From Dermacentor variabilis (lineage: Eukaryota; Arthropoda; Arachnida; Ixodida; Ixodidae): a stretch of 64,000 nucleotides of DNA. This document shows positions 48,322-59,079 of this stretch, one piece after another (the first letter of the stretch is position 1; each line of letters opens with the position of its first letter). Both the position numbers and the translations under genes were made by a program. The stretch covers positions 153,781,105 to 153,845,104 of the forward strand of contig NC_134572.1 in assembly GCF_050947875.1 (NCBI RefSeq), written 5' to 3'. The notes beneath the pieces are model-generated. The model saw only the letters and a list, made by a program, of their open reading frames with translations. It had not been told where the DNA came from and did not search any database.

Positions 48322-49172
48322 TTACGTACCCTTTCCTTTATCTGCCTCAGACTGATGTTCCTTCGCATATTCAAGAAGCATTCTTCTTTTCTTTCGTAAT
48401 GCCTCAGAAAAATCTTCCGAAATGGAAATTCTTGTACCTTTCAATTTCTTCGCCGCCAGCAGAACTTTCTGTTTGTTCTTATCTGAACGAAATTTGACAA
48501 TTATAGGGCGCTGATTATCAGCGTTAAATTTGCCAAGTCGGTGTGCCCTTTCTATTTCCACCTCGCCGACTTGTAATACTGAAATGCGCAGATTGACAAC
48601 ATGCTCTTCAGATTTTCTATATGGTTCCCGCGCGTCATCTCTGTCGACGCCAAAAAAAAAATTAAGTTACACCTCCAACTACGGTTTTCAAGATCGTCCG
48701 CCTTGTGTACCAACGATGCTAAGTTAGCCTGGAAGGAATCACAGCTCGACTTATACTCTGCAACGCTACTGCGTAATTCTTCGAACCTGTCAATAGTTGC
48801 TTCAATCTTGGTCATACGCGCTTTCATATTAGCCATAGCAGCCTTATTGTCTGCTTGGTACTTTTCAATAGCGGTTAGCTTCTGCTTGATTTCATTTTGG
48901 CCATCCAAGAGTTGCTGCAGTATCGTGTCACCGGGCCCAGGGTTTAGTTCAACATCGCCGCATAAGAACAACAGCAGGAAGTAAAATGCAGCGCGACGAA
49001 GGAGCAAAAAGTGAGTCTTCTTTCTACGAGAAGGTCGCCTGGCCCCTGATCGCGAACATACACTCGGGAAAAGCACAGGGCGTGAAACCAGCAAGGCAAA
49101 AACACACTGCGCACATATGTCATCTGAACCAACCTGCATGAAGAGCAGCAAAGACGTGAATGGCCCATCCAT
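48322..49172 (-). pseudogene. ORF1 of the CR1/L2-like LINE, with 2A-like motif
   Basis: The 206-codon frame from 49172 has a hydrophobic segment (FYFLLLFLCG) followed at residues 73-80 by DVELNPGP (48933-48956), matching the D-x-E-x-N-P-G-P 2A consensus. Next is a coiled-coil region (LDGQNEIKQKLTAIEKYQAD and onward) to LENRSWRCNL. The second frame (48322-48561) has EIERAHRLGKFN, RPIIVKFRSDKNKQKVL and RISISEDFSEALRKKRRMLL, the L1-ORF1-type RNA-binding region. One frameshift near 48600 separates them. Confidence 0.88.
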
Positions 49173-49515
49173 AGTAGTGCCAGTTTCGCGCCTCTAATCC
49201 AGACTGAAGCTCGCCGCCTTTTGTACATGGAAGTGGTGCTTGCTAACAGCCCATGGTAGCTCGACCCGAGTTGCGCAACGTCGAAAAGCAGCGGCACTGC
49301 AGTATTCCTCGGCGATGTTGACGTCGGTGGTTTCTAAAACAGTGTCAGCTGCGCATGACGGGTTGGTGACTTGCGACGTAGGCCCTTGAACGATGTTCAC
49401 TTCGGTGATGACGAGGCAGCGGCTCGTAAATGAGCCAGCACCAACCTGCATGAAGAGCAGCAAAGACGTGAATGGCACAGCCATTGTAGTGCCGCTTTCG
49501 CGCCCCCTATCAGGC
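49130..49515 (-). repeat. Duplicated 5' leader segment of the CR1/L2-like LINE
   Basis: 49134-49200 and 49440-49510 share AACCTGCATGAAGAGCAGCA, AAGACGTGAATGGC and GTTTCGCGCC in the same orientation, about 305 bp apart. This is the layout of 5' UTR promoter monomers in some LINEs. Confidence 0.75.
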
Positions 49516-49619
49516 AACCACAGTTTGACTATCGCTATTGAACAAAAAACTCTTGATAAGATGGCGGTGTGATGGTGTGATTTTCTTCGTTGCTGTGCTC
49601 GTGAAAATAAATGAATGAG

Positions 49620-49754
49620 TGAATTGTGGTGTTTTACGTGCCAAAATCACAAGTGTATTATGAGGCACGCCATATTTGCGACTCTGGATTAATTTTGACC
49701 TCCAGGGGATCTTTAATATTCCTTCCATGCACTGGACACGGGCGTTTTAAAATG
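49620..49754 (-). repeat. SINE 3' part (tick Ruka-like)
   Basis: The tail half of the SINE: TTTTACGTGCCAAAATCAC, TATTATGAGGCACGCC and ATTAATTTTGACCTCCAGGG on the plus strand. The tRNA head is missing here; a head without a tail lies at 50222-50344. Confidence 0.85.
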
Positions 49755-50221
49755 GAGCTGTATGTAGCTAGCCGATTCATCCGTCCATCCATATGTCCGA
49801 GTGTCGCCTGTACGCCGAAAGCTCCTATGGCGCACACCCCTGCACGTGCGCGAAAAAGGTGAGAAGTGCAGGATTGACTGCGCCGGTAGTGACTTCATTG
49901 TTCTCCGTTGCAGCTGAGTGCGGCGACAGCTGTTTCTCTCCGGCTTCGAAATGGGCAAGTAGCGCGTCATAGGTACTCCTGAGGAGCAGGCAGCTTTTGA
50001 TCAGCAAAGCCGCGAGTAGAGCCGGGTAGGAGCTCCTGTACGCCGGGCTGATGCTGCAATCCGGGCAAAAGAAGAGGTTTATGCAGCCGAGCTCAAGCAG
50101 CAACAGCATACCGAGGATTTGGCAGCGCATCAAGCCGTCGTTTAATGAACCGTCGGGATTAACCCAGTTATAAACACCGGGGCAGCATGTTTCAGCTTCG
50201 CTAATTAACCATCTCTACGGG
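49755..50221 (+). other. Insert between SINE halves, with TPEEQ-type coding scrap
   Basis: The plus strand around 49960-50130 reads GTPEEQAAFDQQSRE and, in another frame, AAIRAKEEVYAAELKQQQHT, Arg/Glu/Ala-rich helical sequence of the type seen in some arthropod repeat-encoded proteins. Stops break it. No ends of a defined element were found. Confidence 0.3.
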
Positions 50222-50344
50222 GTGATTGGGCGGTGATTTTTGCATTTCGTCCCCATTGAAATACGGCCACTGCAGCCTGGAGTTGATTCCACGGCCTCTT
50301 GCTTACCATTACAGCACCATAGCCACTAAGCCAGCGCAGCGGGC
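50222..50344 (-). repeat. SINE 5' part (tRNA head, tick Ruka-like)
   Basis: Minus strand: CGCTGGCTTAGTGGCTATGG (A box), then a degenerate B box GTGGAATCAACTCC and the body start GGGGACGAAATGCAAAAATC. The sequence stops where the 49620-49754 piece begins in the consensus order. Confidence 0.8.
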
Positions 50345-50639
50345 ACGTCAAAACTATTTCGACGGCGAAAAAAAGGTGTACATGGAAAGGATAAAGCATG
50401 GCATGTACCCACAAAGAAGGACGCAGCAGTAGGCGAAAAACAACGTGGAAGGCATCAGCGTATTCACTGCAAGCATCTACGACGCAATGGCAGCGACCTA
50501 TCATTTTTGCAGTTTAAATCCCATCACTCACATCCACCAACTGTAGGTATAACTGTGCTGCAAATGAACACGCAAGAAGCTTTAAGGATGCTTAGGCACT
50601 TATGAGCTGTGAATGCGAAACCATTAATATACAATTTGA

Positions 50640-51000
50640 CGCTGCTGAGCGCTCCTTCTAGTTATCAACTCCTCGCGGCAAGCGAACAGGTGGAGAGGCT
50701 GGGCCAACGCCTGCTATACAGCAAAAGGCCTTTACACTTTGATCCTTAACGTCCTGCTCCCTTACCCGACTGCCATCGAAACTAATAGAAACGTTCACGA
50801 GTAAACCGCAGTGATTCAGTAGTCGTCCCTTCGTCACGCCTGGCTTTGCAAAGGGTATTTTGCGGAAATAGCGTGACGTCATCAAGCAGTGTACACATGC
50901 CTGCAATCTTGGAGGTGCTGGTTTAGCCCTAATGGCTAAGAGACTCAGGCTTTGAGCGTGAGGTGGTACTTTCGAAACTCGAACACTCTGGTGAAAGTAC
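50640..51000 (+). repeat. Unknown tick repeat, copy 1
   Basis: Shares with 53085-53475 the blocks GAGGTGCTGGTTTAGC (50912 and 53402) and several upstream words (CTGGGCCAACGCCT/CTTGGCCAATGCCT, GACTGCCA/GACTGCTA), same strand. The GAGGTGCTGGTTTAGC end followed by a T-rich stretch suggests a tRNA-like segment. Confidence 0.6.
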
Positions 51001-51032
51001 CATGGGATGATACTATCGCCAGAGTGTTCGAG
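50978..51032. repeat. Imperfect palindrome, 27-28-bp arms
   Basis: The arms share CTCGAACACTCTGG at the outer ends exactly and differ at four positions further in; almost no loop. It overlaps the end of the repeat copy at 50640. Confidence 0.9.
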
Positions 51033-53084
51033 CGCACTATAGATAAGGAACGTTACAGTGAGTAACAGGTGTGGCAGGGTTGTTTGCCTAAAGAAGAGAG
51101 CGGTTCGCAGGAAGATACGGACTTTAATTAATGAACTCTGATGGAACAAGGCGTGACTTGGTCTCTGAGCCATCTTCACGACAAATTAAGTTGTCTCCTT
51201 ACTAGGAGAAGTAACGCCTACCTAGCTCTCACTGATTAGCCATCGATGCGCGAACAAACGGTTCTTTTTGGGCTAGCATAAGACAAATGCTCTAAAATGG
51301 CCTATGTCTATATGAAATGGTGTTTAAGTTTCAAAAGCTAGTTTAGCTTAGCTGGTTCACCGGCAGTTTATTTTTGTGTATGTCTTAATGCTTCTAATAT
51401 ATATGTATATATATATATATATATATATACGCACACCTGGTGATCTGTATTTATGTGTTCTTTTTAGGTACTCAATAGAGATGTGCTTTGGGTCAAATAC
51501 CGCAACTACATGCGCACAAGCGGGGGCAAACTTGTCAGCTGCGAATATTTTTCTCTAGCGAAATCAAAACAAAAACATCAGTACATAATAAAGAGATCGT
51601 ACAACTGGGCTGGCCAGTGGTGAGTTCTTTTCTTATTTTGACTAATGTATGGCGGCTTGTTGAACGGAACGTCTTTTTCTAAAAGTAATGTGCCCCAATT
51701 GAGAGAAGCACGTTGCGCTCAGAGTCTCCGGTTAACATCATCGTTAACCGCGAATGACTTTTCTTCTAGCCCCAGCCAAATTTCTTCTACTTAGCAATAC
51801 TGACTTGGAAATTTCATCAAAGGTTGTGGCTTTCAGAAATTAGTATAGTGACATTCAGCAGCTCACGCCGTCCCCAAATAAATGCGGATGCTCCCTTTGC
51901 GTTAAGAAACGTACTAAACTGTATATGTTGACGACGGTGCTTTCGGCTGGTAGCAATGCAGTCACAATAACATCGCTAAATGTAGTCGGGACAGATGAGG
52001 AAAGACACTCCGGTACATAAGTGCATTCTCTATTCGGCCCTTGTATAATTTTCTGTGATAACTGCATCGCAAGTGAAGTGTTCGTTTAGATGCTGTCATT
52101 GCCAAGTGAATACGCTAGAAATTGGCTGGGACCGATTTGCTGACTACCGGCCTTTTGAACGCGCTCTGTGATAAACGGCTGTTACAACGGCCTGGCCAGT
52201 GAAATAATTTTTGTGTATAGTATCCATCGGTCAGTAGCACCACGAGAACCGCATCGCACAGCCGAAGGACAGATATGAGGAATGTTCGGAGATTACCATG
52301 TACTTTTTACAGAAGGTGTACCTACTGCCTACTGATGTATGCACATGCGCCTGAATTTCGCCGATATAAAGAGACTGTGCAACGCAGCTGAAAAGTTCAT
52401 ATTAGGTGCCCCTGCCTCATATAAAATAAATGCATTTCCTTCGTAAGTTACCCGCATCGGCGTGTGCAGCCTCGAACTAATTGCACCAGGTTTTTCTCTG
52501 CTTCTAATGACATCACTGTAATATTATCGAAATCAATTTTCACTTCGGCGCTGGAACTTCGGTAATGGAACATGAAATAGTGTATTCAACTCCATAAATG
52601 AAGTAGTTATGGCGAAAGGAATGAACTTCAGCTGGTAGTAAATTCCAAAAATCTATCGTTTTGGGGAACAACTGCAAATAAATGTAATATTGCGTTTGTG
52701 CAAAGGTTGCAGACTAAGGTCCTGGTAACTACTGGTTGAAGTTTCCTTAGTAATTGGCAAGTGCACACAGCTTCATAGACTAGAGGAAGAAGTAATCATA
52801 TTATATAAGTGTTTAAGCTTGTCCACATAGCGGGGCACTGGGAGCGGAGTAACCTTCAAGGTAGGAACAACGGCGGGTGAGAAATGTCGGTCACATGTGT
52901 GGCATATACAGAAGACAAATAGTTTTTTGCGTGGAATCCAATGTACTAATATTGCGCTGGTCGAAACGGCATCAAACAAAAAAGCTGTACTCATGTATAG
53001 GTCGTATCAGCGTTTTAAATAAGAAAAAAAATCGAGGACAACTAAACATTTATGAGTTGTGAATAAGAAAGAATTATTCTCCAA
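51033..53084. other. No recognised gene
   Basis: AT-rich with short frames only. Contains the small microsatellite listed next. Confidence 0.4.
51397..51430. repeat. Short (TA)n microsatellite
   Basis: About 17 TA units with one TG interruption. Confidence 0.95.
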
Positions 53085-53475
53085 TTGAACACTGATGAGT
53101 GGTCCTTCGAGTTATGACACCATCGTGCCATCGCGAGGGAGCGAGCCCTCTGAGATGCTTGGCCAATGCCTCCGAGAGAGCACATGGCTGTTGAATTTCG
53201 ATCCGTGAAGTCAGGCCACCTTGTCTGACTGCTACAGAACCTAATGGGGGATGCTCCCGATTAAGCCGCGGTGATGTTTCGTCAATCCGAAATCTGATGT
53301 TTCGAAAGCCGATGCTTTCGTCAATCCGGGCTGGGCAAAGGAAATTTTGTCCAACTAGCACGACGTCGTCGTCAAACAGAAGGCATAGGCCTGCTATCTA
53401 TGAGGTGCTGGTTTAGCTGACTGGGTACGACAATCCGCTCCTTAGCGTCGTGTCGTAGGTTCGGAACTAATCACC
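53085..53475 (+). repeat. Unknown tick repeat, copy 2
   Basis: Homologous to 50640-51000 in the same orientation, about 2.45 kb apart. Its end (53402-53470) reads GAGGTGCTGGTTTAGCTGAC...GTAGGTTCGGAACTAATC, resembling A and B boxes, so the family may be a tRNA-related SINE. Confidence 0.6.
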
Positions 53476-54042
53476 AACGCTGCTCCATCCGAATTTATTT
53501 TGTATTTTTATGCATTAATTTCTCTCGCAGCGATTGCCGAGGCTTAGTTAGAACGCAGGGGAGAGCTTTCGCGGATGAGTAACACACGGGTAACAGAGTC
53601 TTTCGAAATCGAAGGTGACGACGTCGAGACGACGCCCTCTCCACTCACGCAATATCTGGTGCGGCCGCAGTTGTTGCCTTTTGCTTACTTTGCTCCATCT
53701 GGAGGCTCACGTGAATTTGCGATGCAGGCATTGGGAATTTATGTGCCGTCACTCACTTGTACAGACGGCAGATGCTGGCTTTTTTGCCCAATAGATCATT
53801 TGATGCTTTCGCATGAAAATCGGCTTCGTATCTATCTTTATGTGCTTTAGATGTTCCTATATTATTGAACTACTTTATGGTTGCGATAAAGGTGTTCTCA
53901 CCTTGGTAGAGTTCATGAAAAAGCAAAGACAAAGTATTTACAAATATAAACTGTATTTACGGAGGAGTTGAATGAATTTATGAAATACAGAAAGAATGAC
54001 CTGTCAGTAAAAAAAATTGCTACTGTGTTAGTAAAATAAAGG

Positions 54043-54600
54043 TCATATGTGAGGTTTTGCATCAGCTGCAGAACATACTGAGCGTGTTTCCATGCCGCTG
54101 GTGGCACTTAGAGTCTTTATTAGTATGCATAGCACAAAAGAGTGACCATCTAGACGCACCTTAGCAGCTACGCTGTTTCCGAGATCAATATTATACATGA
54201 GAAATAATACTGGACCCAGTACCGAGCTTGTAGGACGCCACAATTCACGTTAGTGGTAGAGGAGATCACAGAATTAAATAAGCTTGAAAGAGCGCAGGTT
54301 AGGGCCTGTTGGTATTCCATAATTGAGGTTGTTTAGCGCACGAAAATGGACGAAAGACAGTGGCAAGACGCGGACACAGCGCTAATAATAAGCTATTGCG
54401 AGCGATTGGCAATAAAGCTCCAAGTGTAGTACATTAGTCGAGGGTTCTTTAAGATAGCTCTTACCTTAACCAGGAGCTTGGAGAAAGGGACAGTGTTCGA
54501 TGTCTTCGAGACCTCAATAAAAACAGCATCGAACTGAAGCTCGAGATCTCTTTTGTAGGAAACATCATGTGTCAAATCAGTTATTTGGGTTACAAAGCTA
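54043..54600 (-). pseudogene. CR1/Jockey-like LINE RT scrap
   Basis: Minus-strand frames: AVFIEVSKTSNTVPFSKLLV (block around the first catalytic Asp, here with Glu) and RPTSSVLGPVLFLMYNIDLG (QGSVLGP-type block), then VAAKVRLDGHSFVL where the FADD site should be. The active site is lost. No flanking LINE parts are recognised. Confidence 0.7.
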
Positions 54601-55314
54601 TAACATTCCGGATATCAGTGACTACAATATAGTTCCATCGGAGAATTGTGCATTTGAGACGGCCATACCTTTCGTATCTTTTCTTCAACTTTCATAAGAA
54701 CAGTATAATCAAACTATCAATGTTTCAAATATAATAATTTAGTTACCTTTGCCACTATAATGAAAACATACTCTCAAGCCAAGATTAGAGCGCGTTTCCT
54801 AGAAACAGCCACAATTATAAGTTTTTTGCGCTGGTTTTGCAGCACAACAGCCTCATAATGCTGGGGCCATTGCAAACACACTGTATGCCTCTTCGTATAT
54901 TTTGTAATACAGGTATGCATTTGTGGTGCGAAGATAGGCGATGACGTTTTATATACAAGGCCGTGCAACCTACATCGGTGGCATTGTATACACCCCCTCG
55001 CCCTTTCAAATTTGTGCCAAGAAGGAGAGCACGCAAATGTACTCATTTACTCAGAGACTGTACTTAAACTCATATTAGTCTTCTTCGGTAAATATTGCAA
55101 GAATAACGCACAAGTTGTTTCATTACAAAAGAAGAGAGGTGTTTATCCCATTTGGGCAATACTTTTCCAAGGTTCACGTGTTAATTTGTACACAACTTTG
55201 TTTCGCACGTTTCTTTCATGAGTAAAAAATACGCCTGGTTGTATTATCTTTTTCTATCCAGATTTAGCAAATATTTTCCATCGTGATTTACTCTCAGTCA
55301 CTTACCTATTCTAG

Positions 55315-55397
55315 GCAAAATGAGCTTTTAACAGGATACGTGTCAACAAAAGGAACATCAGAATGTCCAGGATCTGTACTTGAACTGATGTCATCAG
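55315..55397 (+). other. Candidate internal exon 1
   Basis: An 83-bp stretch lies between CTTACCTATTCTAG (acceptor-like) and CAG|GTGAGT (strong donor). One frame is open for all 27 codons, without an internal stop, and includes KGTSECPGSVLE. I do not recognise it. The phase does not match the next candidate exon directly. Confidence 0.22.
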
Positions 55398-55767
55398 GTG
55401 AGTTGTATTGAAATATAATCCTGTTTAAGATTAGAAAGTAGTTAATGGATGGAAGCACAGATATTAGACATGGCTACTTTCACCGGCTTTGTGCGCCTAT
55501 TACATTTCTTTTTTATCTTTTTCTTGTAAGTGCCTTTAGTTACGTTTTCCTCAACAACGCCTCATTACTTATTGTTTTGTTTGGTTACTCTACAATTACT
55601 AATAATGGAGAAACGCGCTGTTCTAGAATACCCTAGTGTAGGGCGAGCGGACAGCCTGGAACGAAACACCAATCCGCGTAATAGTGATTCACAAATAACT
55701 GTACAGTGTCATTTTATGTATGTGTAATGATTGATATTACTGTGTGGCTCTTGTGTTTTATTTCTAG

Positions 55768-55960
55768 TACGCCAAACAGGCTCAGAAAATACAACTCGGA
55801 GAATTACCGCAGTGGAGGGCCAAACTTAAAGAAAATTCCCATGATTGAAATAAATCGGGGCGGCCCATCAAAGTATCTCTACATTCCCCTATTTATTGCA
55901 TTTACTTACAGAAACGAGCCCCATATGTCCCAGATTATTGACATGCCTCGAAGAAAATTG
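55768..55960 (+). other. Candidate internal exon 2
   Basis: Follows GTGTTTTATTTCTAG and ends TTG|GTAATT. It is open in one frame (KYNSENYRSGGPNLKKIPMI then IPLFIAFTYRNEPHMSQIID). No family is recognised. A weak case for a spliced host gene; a missing exon would be needed between it and 55315-55397. Confidence 0.2.
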
Positions 55961-56777
55961 GTAATTCTACATCTTTAATTTTCTTGTCGCCCTAGGAACT
56001 GCACAGTAGCGACCATTATTATGTGGTTCTTGCGCTTCTGTATCGAAATTGACACACGGCTTTGACAGCTGGCATACCGCCCAGGAAAACAATAACTGCT
56101 TCACGAGCGCCATATTTTCGCCGTGTTCCTGTTAGGTCATGCTGCTAACAAAAAAAACTACATAAGCCAGTCGGTTGTCATGGCAACAGTCTTGTTAATG
56201 CGCGGGGGAGAGACGCCATCCACTTGTGTGTAATGCACTCGACGAGAGCGTCATTCTCTCGGAAGATGCAATGGGAAAGGAACGCGTCTTGTGCTTGTTG
56301 GTGCAGTCAGTTGTGATGTGGCCGCTCTCATTTTCAGCCTCTTTCTCTTTGCAATGACATTTTATTGTGTGTGTGGTTGTTCACGTACTCATTAAGCGCC
56401 AACCGCGCAACTGCTTTTCTTAAATACTTACCCTATTCCATCTAAGATACAACAGCCAGCACCCCATAGCGTGCAGCTATTGCATTTAGGGAGGACCTTG
56501 AGAGGTTACAGAAATATGTTTCATTTCCTATTTCAATTAGCCAACTGTGTCCAGGAAGAGATACTAGAATGCGCAACGACATATTACAGGGTTGAGTATC
56601 TCGCATCCACAGTACAAGCTGCACATTCAGCGGGTGCATCGGTACATAACAAAGCTTCTTATAATTTCTGAATAGCAAAAGTCCTTTTATTTTGCTTTGC
56701 ATGTGACAACCCTACTATTGTAAATTGTTTGCCACAACCGATATGTGTAATTACTTATGCAAAAGATTATCACTAAG

Positions 56778-56938
56778 CACAACCGGTTGTAAGGCTGAAG
56801 ACGGCATATTTCGCATAACTAGATACAGAAGAGACACAAATTCAGGGGAGGTGGTGTTTTGCATTCTGCGGCTGCCATCTGGGAAGAAAAAAATTGAAAC
56901 AGTGTCTCATGCGCTTACGTACAAACCATTTTCTGGAG
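56778..56938 (+). other. Candidate internal exon 3
   Basis: Open frame with GIFRITRYRRDTNSGEVVFC and LPSGKKKIETVSHALTYKPF, ending at GGAG|GTAAAT. The acceptor is uncertain (56776 or 56793). The composition is more protein-like than the flanks, but the family is unknown. Confidence 0.2.
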
Positions 56939-57703
56939 GTAAATTCAGGTTCGTTTCCGCAAAACAAAGCTTTAAATTTGTGTAGATAAATTCTCGCTGA
57001 TTATTTGATTATATTTACATTTCTTCCGCAATTAATGTCCGCCGCTGAATACTGCAGCTGAAAGAGCGCGATGACAATATCTGCCAGAGGCGACTTAAAA
57101 ATTCAGCCGAACCTAAACACGGTCACATCGCATTCTAGACAGTGCAGCCTTCCTCTCTGGCACCTCCAAGCGCACGGTGGCTTTCAGAAACGAATAGGCC
57201 CACAGGACTGCCGAAGCATCCAAAAGATTGCATGATTTGATAAATTGTACACTGCCTTTAAAAACGACTGCCACCCGCTTTGAATTTGTCAAGTCGTCAT
57301 CGTGCTGTGTTTCGCCTATTATTTCTTACAAAGACTTTTGATTGCTTTAGGTTTTAGTCGTGATGGTAATTGCAGCGAAATGTTAGACACAATTTCGCAC
57401 TGTACTCTATATCGGTGTTCGGTTTCCTGGCCCATTAGGCTTAATCAGATTTGAAGAGTTAGCTGAACATGAGCACCGATGCTTTACGTTACGTCACCCA
57501 CGGAAAGCCACGAGCACTGCCATATTTCAGAGGCTACATTTGGCGAAAGTTCGTTTGTGCAATCGATGGCGCCAAAGGTTCTCAAGTTGAAAAGCAGGTG
57601 ACTGAAGCTAACGCTTGCCTATCACATGACGAGATTCCATAATATAGAGAAGGTAGGTCGAAACACAAGGCCAGATAAGTCGAACAGAAACTGCAGGTGC
57701 TAA

Positions 57704-57744
57704 TCGATAGAACTATCGACTGCCAACGGATAGAACTATCGATA
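57704..57744. repeat. Twin palindromic TATCGAT-type motifs
   Basis: TCGATAGAACTATCGA (57704-57719) and GATAGAACTATCGATA (57729-57744), each nearly palindromic and repeated in tandem about 25 bp apart. Confidence 0.8.
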
Positions 57745-57832
57745 ACGTTCGACAATCTTCTTATGCATGGAGGCGCGTCGTGCATCTAGGGATAGCGTTT
57801 AACATTGGTTAGCCGATGCAAAGCAGGAAGCG

Positions 57833-57846
57833 AAAAAAAGATAAAT
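57833..57846. repeat. Target-site-duplication-like repeat, left copy
   Basis: AAAAAAAGATAAAT, identical to 59119-59132. The two bracket the whole U2/LINE composite. Confidence 0.75.
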
Positions 57847-57864
57847 TAAGCTGATAAGAACAGA
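57845..57864 (-). ncRNA. U2 snRNA fragment, nt 40-59
   Basis: The minus strand reads TCTGTTCTTATCAGCTTAAT, which is the U2 sequence directly after the branch-point recognition region. The fragment ends at the left copy of the 14-bp direct repeat, overlapping it by two bases. Together with 59080-59116 it shows that one U2 sequence has been interrupted, with U2 nt 38-39 lost. Confidence 0.88.
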
Positions 57865-59079
57865 GTTTTTTAATATGCTAATTACAGTATATCAAAAATA
57901 TATGTTACAAAACCAAGGAAGAAACGAATGAAAGGTGTATAATCTAAACACGCAAACAAATGACTAAAAACAACTAGTTAGTGGTGTTAGTAACAAAAGG
58001 TTAAAACTGTAAAGGTGTATAACATGGCGAAAAGCGCTTCTCTAAAAACAGTAAGATCATTTTAAGAGGTGCCTATGTGGGCTCTAAAAATCTTTGTGGA
58101 GTCGTTGATGGTATCGCTGATGCACAGGCGTTTCAGTGTGCGTAGGTATTGCCTACTGCACAGCCTGCACATCACGCGATCGTTCCCCTGATCCCAGGTG
58201 CCAAGGCAGCCGACGACAACCGCGTCCACCGTCACGCGTTGGAACCACCGGAGGAGATGACGCTGTACAGGGGCGTACTTCTCCTCCTCAGCCTTCCGGG
58301 CGTCCTGGAACGCCTGCAGCCTGTTATCGAAAGGGCAGCAGACGTCCAGGATGAGTGCCTCCTCTCCACGGGCCAGTACCAGGTCGGCCTTGAGGGATGT
58401 AGTGCCCACGACCTTGTTCTCTGCGATGACTGCAAACCTCTCCAAGGCAGCCTTTTTTATTCTGGCGACGATGGTGTTATGACGCTCCGTCATGGCTCGA
58501 CTCTGCCGCATGCAATGGCAGAGCACAAGCGGCAGTGTCTCCTCCCCGTACCCGCAGCGCCTGCATCTTTTGTCGGCTGCGGGTGCCCAGACTCTTGTGG
58601 CATTGAGGGGGAGGAGATTTAGCCGGGCTCGATGTACGAAGCGCCAGTCGGTGAAGCGGGTGTAGCGGCCGGACCTCATGAAGTGGGTGTTTGCCGGGTC
58701 GGCCGCCACACACACCATCGCCTTGCCTTGGTTTGGTTTGTCATGCAGAGCTCTGTCCCTTTCGGTGGAGAGGTGTGCCCGGATGGTCTTGACCAGCTTG
58801 TGGCGGTTCGTCGCTGACACTGAGGCTTCTCCGCAGTTGATGCGGGCCCCATGTTCCAAGAGCTCCCAGGCGACGGAGAGGCGACGGGGGGCTTTCCGGG
58901 CCTCCGTCCACACAGACTGCACCTGTGTGGACGTTTGTCGGAACTCGCCCTCCGTCTCGCCTGAGAGGTAGGCCTCCATGTCCTCGGTGTTCGCGGGTCG
59001 TCTTAGCCGCCTTGACACGACGCCCTACAGGTCCCCTGTCGCACGCTCCCGGACTTCCACGTCGCTCGACGTCATTGAT
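57865..59079 (-). mobile_element. Utopia-like U2-targeting LINE, 5'-truncated
   Basis: R2-superclade tail with a restriction-like endonuclease, lying exactly between two parts of U2 snRNA. Utopia is the described RLE-type family that targets U2; the identification rests on target plus domain. The element keeps only the C-terminal part of its ORF and about 195 bp of 3' UTR ending TATTAAAAAAC. Five-prime truncation is usual for target-primed reverse transcription. Confidence 0.85.
58062..59079 (-). pseudogene. C-terminal CCHC and restriction-like endonuclease of a Utopia-like LINE
   Basis: Frame is open from 59076 except for one stop just upstream of the Met at 59018; the 318-codon frame ends at 58062. 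It begins with RT-thumb-like sequence (PANTEDMEAYLSGETEGEF), then CRRCGYGEETLPLVLCHCMR (CCHC finger), and the endonuclease core TTSLKADLVLARGEEALILD with VCCPFDN and DARKAEEEKYAPV, corresponding to the K/R-P-D-x(12-14)-D/E and K-x-x-K-Y-type residues of R2-group endonucleases. The usual Pro of PD is Ala here. Apart from that stop the reading frame is intact, and GC-rich relative to the flanks, so insertion may be fairly recent. Confidence 0.88.

Larger units (their letters stand above)
45205..49515 (-). mobile_element. CR1/L2-like LINE, nearly full length
   Basis: Minus-strand order: duplicated 5' leader (49515-49130), ORF1 with a 2A-like motif and an RRM-type 'transposase 22' region (49172-48322), APE endonuclease (48163-47483), RT (47118-45766) and a C-terminal domain (45872-45467), then a 3' UTR ending GTGAGAAATAACAAATAAAA (about 45205-45225). 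About 4.3 kb. Frameshifts separate the blocks. Confidence 0.9.

Noticed and set aside
48932..48956. The NPGP motif as evidence for an inserted virus
   Set aside because: It lies in the ORF1 frame of a LINE with endonuclease and RT downstream; no viral replicase or capsid sequence was seen in the window.
58136..58622. Plus-strand frames of up to 157 codons opposite the Utopia-like ORF
   Set aside because: GC-rich antisense shadows of the minus-strand reading, which carries the recognisable finger and endonuclease.
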